A model generated the notes under the pieces. The model was not told where the DNA came from, did no database searches, and saw only the letters and a list, made by a program, of their open reading frames with translations. This document shows, piece by piece, positions 57,038-64,000 of a DNA stretch of 64,000 nt (positions within the stretch are counted from its first letter, which is position 1; every line of letters begins with the position of its first letter). Position numbers and translations under genes: made by a program. The stretch is from Leucocoprinus leucothites (taxonomy: Eukaryota; Basidiomycota; Agaricomycetes; Agaricales; Agaricaceae), in the NCBI GenBank assembly GCA_013368445.1, contig JAACJO010000007.1, positions 1,054,001-1,118,000 on the forward strand, given 5' to 3'.

Positions 57038-59131
57038 TTAAGATCTCTTGCACTGGGGCCATTGCCCATCCACTATATAATCCGGGTCCGGGAATTCGTA
57101 GTCTCCATGACAAGCACAGTCATAATCAATTTCATCGATCCTCTGCTTCATTGCACGAATAAAGGTGTCAAGTTCACACATCCCGTGCTTGTGATGCCCA
57201 CAGCCATCGATACCACTTAGAGGTAAAACGCCATCGTTAAGAACCCAGCGTATGTGGGTCGGCTCGCCGGGCGCCTCCTGGTCATGTGCAGGGCAAGAAA
57301 GAACTTGACCGACAAGGTTTACTGCAAAGGGCATGACTTCATCGGTTCTATAGGACTAGAATGGTGTCAGTCTTTCTCTGCATATTAGGGATGGGGCAAT
57401 CGTACCAGTTTACGCGGGATGTGGCTTGAGGGAAGAGGACCTGACCTGATGAAGTTGGTAAAGTTCATGGCAACGTAAACTAGATTTCACATTCAGCCTG
57501 AGAGACCAAGGGATTAGACAGGCTGCTCACTGGAAGCCATGGTGATATCATGGGCAGCATCGACATAGATTGGTTGACCAAATGGGAAATGCATTTCACT
57601 TTCGACGATGGTTTGGTTAACACTAGTTTTGAACTCGGTGATCCGCGTTTTTGTTAATCGTGAAACCAGTTCCTGAACCCAGCCGATGCCCAATGCAGCA
57701 GCCACAGGACTTCCTGGTCCCGCACCGTACCACATCTGTAATGCTGAGAGCGTCTTAACATTAGTCAGAAGAATGACGTTGAACAAACTCACAGTTGGCA
57801 TACGAGTAGCCCTTCCATTCTTTCTGAGTAAACAAGCCACAGAACTTGGAGTAGCCAAGTGCTATGGTCTCATATGCACACATATGTTGCATACGATAGC
57901 AATCAGTAATCGTCAAGTTAAAGCCGGGTAGGTCCTTTTGCAACCTTTCACGGGCATCCTTGAGGTACACCTCCATCCATTCACCGGCTGCTTTGCCAAA
58001 TCCTACTCCCGCAACCGAGCCCTTCATGGCGTTCGGGCATGACATGTAGGAGGCAAGTGTGAGATTTTGCCCCCAGGTTTCCACCTCAATGAGCTGATGA
58101 TAGTCTTTGTAATAATCGGGGAGGCCGAAGAAACCAGCCGCGAAATTGAGTCTAGTCGTGTAATGGTTAGGAAAAAGCAAAGTACTAAAATAACTCTTGA
58201 CTAACGCAGAATCAACCATACGAGCTGTCAAAAGAGACTAAGTTCAAATCCAGTAAATTGAGAATAGAGAACTCCTACCTTGTGAAGTAGTCCTGAAGAC
58301 AGGTAGGTCTTTGAACCCTTTGAGCAGACTTCCTAAATCCAATAAAATCAGAGATGAGATGGCCGAAGGCTTTCAATGAACTAACCGAATCTCATTCTAA
58401 ATCCAACGCCCAAGTCAAATCTGCGAAGGAGACGCCACCCAATTAGCCTCTGCCTTGAATAGAGGCGACGGAAGAAAATACAGTTCCGAACGGCCGAAAG
58501 GTGTCAACAACTCGCCACCGAGCTTGTATTTCCAAGTCTTCAAGAACCTGAGTTTGCGGCTTGCCTCGAAGCCCCTAGGCGAGTTAGCCATCTCATGAAC
58601 CTTGGCCGCGAATTTATCTGTCCCAGCATCTGTTGTCGGATAGCGAGCCCCGTGTCGATGAAGTAGGTGGGCTTGAACAATCTCACAACCCTCGGGAATG
58701 GTTGGAGAAGCCCATTGAAGCCCATAATTCTTTGAGGGGATGGATCTCCACGGTGAGAGATTTCCAAAGTAACGAATCACATCAAACTCTTCTCCATCGT
58801 CCGCATCTGCCGCGACCGGGCTGACCAAGGGAAACTGGTTGTGATTGGGGCCCAGAGCAGGCGCAGTAGCCATAGCGGCTGCCTCGTCTCCAGCTATAGG
58901 GCACTTGAGTGTTTCGTAAAACAAAGCAGAGCATTTCAACCTACTAGCTGTACCGCCAGGATAGCCAACATGCGTGGCATCGGGGAAGTTGGGATCCGGG
59001 ATGGTTGCCGTTACACCGGCAGGAGGAAACAAGAACGTCTGAGTGGCCCCCGCAAAAGTAGAGACCTTACCCGCCGCGACAAGCTGGGCACAGAGTATGA
59101 GGGAGACGAGGAGCCCAGTGGAGAATGCCAT
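57038..59131 (-). CDS. Secreted histidine acid phosphatase, phytase type, 573 aa
   Basis: Splits phosphate from phytate or other monoesters outside the cell. Eight exons (58482-59131, 58386-58420, 58279-58332, 58206-58224, 57793-58151, 57531-57743, 57406-57479, 57038-57355) give 574 codons. A signal peptide (MAFSTGLLVSLILCAQLVAA) starts the protein. The catalytic motif reads LLHRHGARYPT near residue 170 (RHGxRxP), and the second histidine motif is AAHDITM (HD form) further on. LTPFGRSEL and FDLGVGFRMRFG agree with fungal phytases; many cysteines suggest several disulphides. Basidiomycete phytase-like enzymes of this type vary in substrate range, so phytate activity is likely but not certain. 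Possible fragment of a second copy lies upstream at 60101-60156. Confidence 0.9.
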
Positions 59132-59319
59132 ACCGTGAATGTGTCGGCGGGGCACCAAGGCAGAAAGCCGTTGAGGAGACGCACTATATAGCTGTCATAA
59201 TAAAACCACCCTACCGAGCATCACGTCAGGGAACAAGCATCCAGGCTAGAATGTGATGAAGATGCCGGAGGGATGATCCCAGGGTCATCTCGAATGAATT
59301 CTGCCACATTACCATGAAG

Positions 59320-59679
59320 TTAAGACTCAAATGCTGCCAATCTGCCTGTCAACGACTCACAATTCTTCACCATCGCTCCGAGTATGTTATTCTCCTCTTG
59401 TCGGACCCAGCAATAAATTGGCCCGTGAAGTAGAAGACTCGTCGACACTTGACGACCGAAGCTGATAGAACCTATTATCACGGCATCGCGCTGCTGAGCC
59501 GAAAAAGAGCCTAGCGCTGCAATGGCCAGAACAACTAATCCAATGCTGAGAAAGGTGTAGTCGGCTGCAACGGTACAGCATAATGTCCCTTGAAAGATTG
59601 CACGACAACGGCCATATCGTGACCAGCTCTTGCGATAGGAGGAAAGTGAGGTCAGTGCTTCATCAATTCTCAACGTCAA
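59320..59679 (-). other. Doubtful open frame with a membrane helix, 119 codons
   Basis: The frame has no ATG at its start (TTG only) but encodes a convincing hydrophobic helix (FLSIGLVVLAIAALG) and polar sequence with a possible end at 59320. Just upstream, 59663-59815 (minus) opens from an ATG for 50 residues including LPLGAVVPWDLRERLEPID. The two might be exons of one small gene, but I found no splice pair that joins them in frame. Treat as unproven. Confidence 0.2.
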
Positions 59680-60100
59680 CGTTCCCGGGCGCTAGTACAT
59701 AATAAGCCTGAGTGTGTCGATCAATTGGTTCAAGTCGTTCCCTGAGGTCCCAGGGAACGACAGCACCCAGCGGCAAGATATCAACACAACGCTTATGGCT
59801 CGCCTTAAGTAGCATCGATGGCAATTTGAAGAATATCAAGAATGCAGCCGGTCAACATGAGTCGCGGCCCATTGAAGGAGGTATATAATAGCTGGATTGA
59901 ACCCAAGTATAATCCTGTCGAGGCCGCAGATCTTTCGGCAACTGTCCCTCGACGTTCAACGCTCAGTGCTCAGCATTCAACATGGTGACCTATTTGAGTG
60001 CTTGAGTACTAGTGATATGCACATGCTGATGCCCCGGAATGTCATGCATCATCATAATTCATGATTAGAGGGTGTAACCCAGAATAATTCCGTATTCCAG

Positions 60101-60156
60101 CCTTCGAAAGTGGTTCTGAGAACAGAGATACCTTTGAACCCTTTGAAAAGTTCTCC
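60101..60156 (-). pseudogene. Possible fragment of a second phytase gene (exon 3 region)
   Basis: Reverse-strand translation gives ELFKGFKGISVLRTTFE, which lines up with SLLKGFKDLPVFRTTSQ of the intact gene's exon 3: nine of seventeen residues agree, and a block of 15 bases (ctttgaaccctttga) is identical. No other exon is recognisable nearby. Very short, so chance cannot be ruled out. Confidence 0.4.
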
Positions 60157-60532
60157 AGCACTTCGGCCGTTCATTTTCGGTGCCTAAATTCATGCATGTT
60201 GGAGCCACTCAGGCTCCAGACAGACAAGCCATCGACTGAGAATGGCGGCAACGAGAGCAAGGAGCCCTAGGATGTAGTGCCAGTTTGGCCACTCATACTT
60301 TCAGTATAGTACAACAGGATCAGATGGAGCAAAGGAGAAGAGGGAAGTGTACAGGAGAGGGCGAAAGCGAGCCAAGGAGAATTGGCTAAATATAAACAGG
60401 ATTGATGAGAGGCTGAGAGCATGGCGTAAACAACGGGCGCCAAGACTCGCTTCCTTCTGCTCGCTTTGCCGTCGTGCATTCAGCATTTAGATTGGAATGC
60501 CGACTTTCTTCTAACTCGATCAACCTCTGTGA

Positions 60533-62222
60533 ATGGCTCTTCGCTTGCTCGGCCGTGTTCGTGCTTTTCCACGACGCAGTCTTGTCTTCTCACAGGTTGC
60601 ACGACAGTATCATGACTACGTACGCGTAGCTTCCCCTAGTAAGTCCAATGACATTCATGGTTTATAAAGTATTCACTCCCCGCGCTTCAGACGGAATTAT
60701 ACGAGTTCCCCTAGCATCACCCAAGATAATCGGCGTTGCAACATCGCGAGGAAATAGAGGGTGATTACCACGCGCCCTCCAGACAGCCGCTCTACTAATC
60801 TTGCGCAGACACCAGGAAGACTTTCATGGCTTCGCGACGCTCTCACTTAACCCAGAAGAGCTGCGACTGAGCGTCAAGAAGTTTCATGGAGTGGACTGGG
60901 ACCCATCAAAAGTGGACCCGCTTCTGGCTAGGCAGGCTGTTTTTGTTGGCATTTACGATGGGTGCGCCTCTCATTCGCCTGATGGTTCAGTGGTTGACCT
61001 AAGCAGACATGGGGGATCTGCGGTAGCTCAGTACCTCAGACAAGAACTCCATGGTATATTCGAGTCCGTTCATAAATCACAGATACCCGAACTCTTTGCA
61101 TGGATTAAAGAAATCGGCGGTTACTTCAAGAGATTTAGAGGGGGTGCATTAACACCCTGGATACATGGCACAGAAGGAACACCGGAGTTGGATCTAGAGG
61201 CTCGAGCAACAGAGGCTTTCTTTGAGGTGTGGTCCTTGGAATTCTCAGCTACTCTATCGCCTGGTTTGACCCTCCGAGTCTCTTAGGTAGATAAAAACTT
61301 GTCAATCGACGATACTGCTGAATACTGTGGAGCAACTGCCTCCGTTGCAATATTTCATTCCTTGGATGCTCCATCAACGACTTTCTTCTCCGCTGACAAG
61401 CTTTCCTTGACTGTGGCTCACTGCGGGTAGGTTGACCCGGCTCCTCCCCATGCCCTTGCACCCTGACAGAAAAGAACAGTGATACGCGTGTATTACTAAC
61501 TGCTGTAGACGGCGGAACCGTCTATCCAATGACAGAAAACCATCATGCGGATGCTCATGTCGAGTCCATACGCTTACGCAGGATGATGGGCTCTTCCCTC
61601 ATGACCGATTCATTCGGAGAATCCAGGTGACGTGCCCTGTCGTTTAGTTAACTTTTGCTTTGTCAAATTTACCGAATAATATACATAGATGGATGGGCGC
61701 CCTTGTGAACACGAGATGGTCATTAATACTACTGCGTACTACAAATCCAAGGACTGACCCGTATGTCTAGTCTAGGTGACCTTCGGTTCAAAAAATTTGG
61801 TGTGACCCCAGAGCCTGAAGTCAGATCGAGGCTGCTGAACGGTGCGACGGCCTCAAACATGACAGCTTTCTCGAATCCTCATTTTCCAACAGGAAACGAA
61901 TGGTCTTCTGTGATCCTGGTATCTGACGGCATCTCATCCATGGTCTCCGATCAAGAAGTGGTGGACCTTGCGCGGCACGCCCCACATCCCAAGGTGGCCG
62001 CAGAGCGTATCCTATCTTTTTCACAGGAACTGGGCAGTGGAGATAATGGAACTGCAATCGTTGTACCTTTGAAGGGCTGGGGCAAGACCCAGGGACCAGA
62101 CAAGACAAAGGAGCTTAGAAAATATCGTCTCAAACAAGCAGGTGAGCCTAACCCTAATTCTCGTCTTGACGGCTTCCAAATATACCCCTGTAGAAGGAAG
62201 TGAACGGCAGAGGCGAATGTAG
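60533..62222 (+). CDS. PP2C-family Ser/Thr phosphatase, probably mitochondrial, 404 aa
   Basis: Ten exons: 60533-60638, 60691-60760, 60809-60961, 61007-61226, 61287-61426, 61480-61626, 61689-61718, 61771-61841, 61893-62141, 62194-62222 (405 codons). The leader MALRLLGRVRAFPRRSLVFS is rich in Arg and free of acidic residues. PP2C metal-site motifs: FVGIYDGHGGSAV, VAHCGDTRVLL, and LVSDGISSMVSDQEVVDL, with GSGDNGTAIVV supplying the last Asp. The DG of YDGHGGS is only restored by splicing out 60962-61006. Two retained frames mislead a simple reading: the intron 61842-61892 has no in-frame stop, and the raw frame continues past 62141, whereas splicing gives a short basic end EGSERQRRM. Ptc6-like phosphatases are the closest group I can suggest. 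Confidence 0.87.
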
Positions 62223-62347
62223 CAACGCGCAAAAGATCATATTCATAAATATTGTATTAATTTAATCTGGACTATCGGAGAGATTTCTTTCTTTGCACTA
62301 GGCTTGAGCGCTTGAGCGCTAGCATTATTCTATTTCAGGATTGCCTC

Positions 62348-64000
62348 TCAAATCTGAGCAGCAGCATGTCCATCCGCACGACAATCCGATCCTGCAGCCC
62401 ATACAAATTTGCCCGAGCCATCCAGAAGCTTTTGGATCACTTGACCTCTCCCCATCATTCCACGATGGAATCCCTCAACAACGCGAGCATCATGTCCCAT
62501 TACTAGACGCACCGTGATTAGTAGCAGTACAGTGGGGCGGGATGCTTATGCATACCTCTAAGTTTCTCTAAGGTTTCCGTCTGGAAGGCGTCCTCAAAGT
62601 AAATCTCGCTGTTAGCGTCCCCTGCAGCTCTAGTTGTGCTCGTTTGATTGTCTGGCATGCCAGCGGAGATACAGAACCGTGGTGCATCAAGAGCAGCTTG
62701 GACTGTGTATCCGCGAAGAATGTTCAACAAGACCTGAACGTGACCTTGCGGCTTCAGTCTGTTCAGTAAGCGCTTCTAAGGTTGGTGCATAATCACCACG
62801 TACTTGCATGAAACCACCCATGACACCATAACTCAGGAACAGCTCATTGTCTCGGAGGGCCATGGCGGGAATGATGGTATGATAAGGACGTTTACCACCT
62901 TTGAGTGCGTTTGGATGCTTGGGGTCGAGGATGAATCCGTTTCCACGATTCTGCAGTGTAAAGCCACAGCCCTTGGGTATTGCTATCGGGATTTTATGGG
63001 CCAATGTCCACTCGATCACTAAACATTCCAGACTGACCTCCAGTGCCGAATCCTAGAAATGCATTTCCCCGTCGTCAGAGAATGCTAGATGAATGGTCGC
63101 AAGATAACCGCACCCGCAAAATTACTTTGAATGTAACTGCATGCATTGCCCCACTGGTCACTGACTACGACAGTTTAGCTCATTTCCTAGATTATCCCAG
63201 CGTGACTTACCAGTGAAGTATACGGTATCGGAGCTGTTCACCGGGTTGCCCTTTTATTCCATCAAAAGGAGACCAATACATTGAGTTATTATGAACTTAC
63301 ATGCACAAGATTCGGGTTGGTCCTTTCGGGATCGAAAAGCCTGGCACGCTTTGCGAGGTATTCCTTCAAGCTTAAGATCAGATGAATGGACCTCATGTAA
63401 AAAGGAATCGCTTGCACCTTGCTTAGGAGCTCCTTCACGGGAACATGTTCCACATCCGGATCAGCGACATACCAACGGCTATCTATGAATGTATCTGTTA
63501 TATGGTTGCCTCGTTTCATCTTGCGACTGTGGCGTACCAGCAAATGCGAGCCTTTGTAATAATTCAGTACAGTCCAAAGGCAATCATAGACACAGGACCT
63601 ACCGGAGAGCTTCTATCAGAGCGTGTAAATACTCGGGTGAATTATGCTCGAGCTCAAGCAAAGGCCTGATGAGACCCTGTTCTTGCATTGCCTCAAGGAT
63701 ACCAAGAGCAAGGAGTGCGGTAATCCCTAGACGGAATTAGGTGGGGTGCACGAGAGAAAAACGGGTAGCACCTGCCTTGACCATTCGGAGGGCACTGGAA
63801 TCAGGCCATTAGCCTCAAGAGGCGACAGTAATCGAGGTAAGTGACTTCACCTCATAAACAGTGACTTCGTTAGCGTAAGTGTACTTGATGGGTTCAACAA
63901 ACGCTGACGAATGTTCGGCCAGATCGTCGAGTTCCATTACGCCCCCTTTGCTCTTGATGAGATCCACGATGGCTTGAGCGATCCGACCTTTATAAAAGCC
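62348..64000 (-). CDS. Gamma-glutamyltranspeptidase family protein, C-terminal 356 aa (5' end beyond the right edge)
   Basis: The family cleaves gamma-glutamyl bonds (for example in glutathione) after self-processing into two chains. Visible exons: 63851-64000, 63776-63794, 63603-63726, 63538-63551, 63418-63482, 63301-63363, 63211-63250, 63114-63164, 63038-63052, 62804-62982, 62556-62751, 62348-62502, all in one frame with a final TGA. Signature sequence [24 protein letters not shown], the processing-site region [15 protein letters not shown] (Thr expected as nucleophile), [19 protein letters not shown] and [16 protein letters not shown] are present. This pattern belongs to the bacterial/archaeal-like GGT branch, not to the secreted yeast Ecm38 type. 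Exon 63776-63794 is followed by a GC donor; intron 63364-63417 is stop-free and a multiple of three. Confidence 0.88.

Larger units (their letters stand above)
59132..60532. other. Intergenic, 1.4 kb, between divergent phytase and PP2C genes
   Basis: Contains the doubtful frames at 59320-59815 and a possible phytase fragment at 60101-60156; otherwise no coding signal. Promoters of both neighbours must lie here. Confidence 0.5.

Noticed and set aside
1..64000. A defence island, secondary-metabolite cluster, transposon or mating-type locus
   Set aside because: No backbone enzymes, transposases, reverse transcriptases, homeodomain or pheromone-receptor genes were seen; the genes are mixed housekeeping functions.

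Overview
The window looks like ordinary nuclear DNA of a filamentous basidiomycete, most likely a mushroom-forming Agaricomycete. Genes are close together on both strands and cut by many very short introns (mostly 48-60 nt, GTRNGT...YAG); I placed about 160 by eye. Exon joins were chosen so that conserved protein sequence reads through and the total coding length divides by three; all intergenic and exon positions are therefore my own readings, not the output of a gene predictor. I found no tRNA, rRNA, transposon, CRISPR array or virus, and nothing I would call a new system. The most interesting items are a decayed inverted copy of a sugar transporter, four GC-AG introns, one gene of each mitochondrial PRELI type, and a few conserved proteins of unknown function.

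Layout, left part (1-24.7 kb): RIC1 (minus, cut by the left edge), an Ups1-type mitochondrial lipid-transfer protein, a metallo-beta-lactamase-fold hydrolase, the DRG-family GTPase RBG1, then divergently the stress MAPKKK SSK2, a large multipass membrane protein of unknown function, the largest TFIIIC subunit (TFC3, 2086 aa), and an Ups2-type lipid-transfer protein.

Middle part (25-45.8 kb): a peroxisomal ABCD half-transporter, a HAD/NT5C-like hydrolase, a short beta-carbonic anhydrase, the Dsl1/NRZ tether subunit TIP20/RINT1 (plus), a CSL (RBP-J-like) transcription factor, an unknown basic/acidic protein, a long gap of 2.8 kb, a TM198/TM7S3-like (DUF4203) membrane protein, and the mitochondrial DEAD-box-like helicase MRH4.

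Right part (45.9-64 kb): a dead sugar-transporter copy facing the intact one tail to tail, the intact MFS sugar porter, the small outer-membrane import factor MIM2, a 785-aa PPR protein, the U-box cyclophilin PPIL2, the ESCRT-III subunit VPS20, a secreted histidine acid phosphatase (phytase type) with a possible fragment of a second copy upstream, a mitochondrial-type PP2C phosphatase, and a gamma-glutamyltranspeptidase family protein cut by the right edge.

The genes are mostly housekeeping and do not form a single pathway. A loose theme is organelle biology: two PRELI proteins, MIM2, MRH4, a PPR protein and a PP2C with a mitochondrial-type leader, plus a peroxisomal transporter. Golgi/ER/endosome trafficking is represented by RIC1, TIP20 and VPS20. 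Co-location of these is probably chance. Several genes are paired head to head over 150-400 bp and may share promoters.
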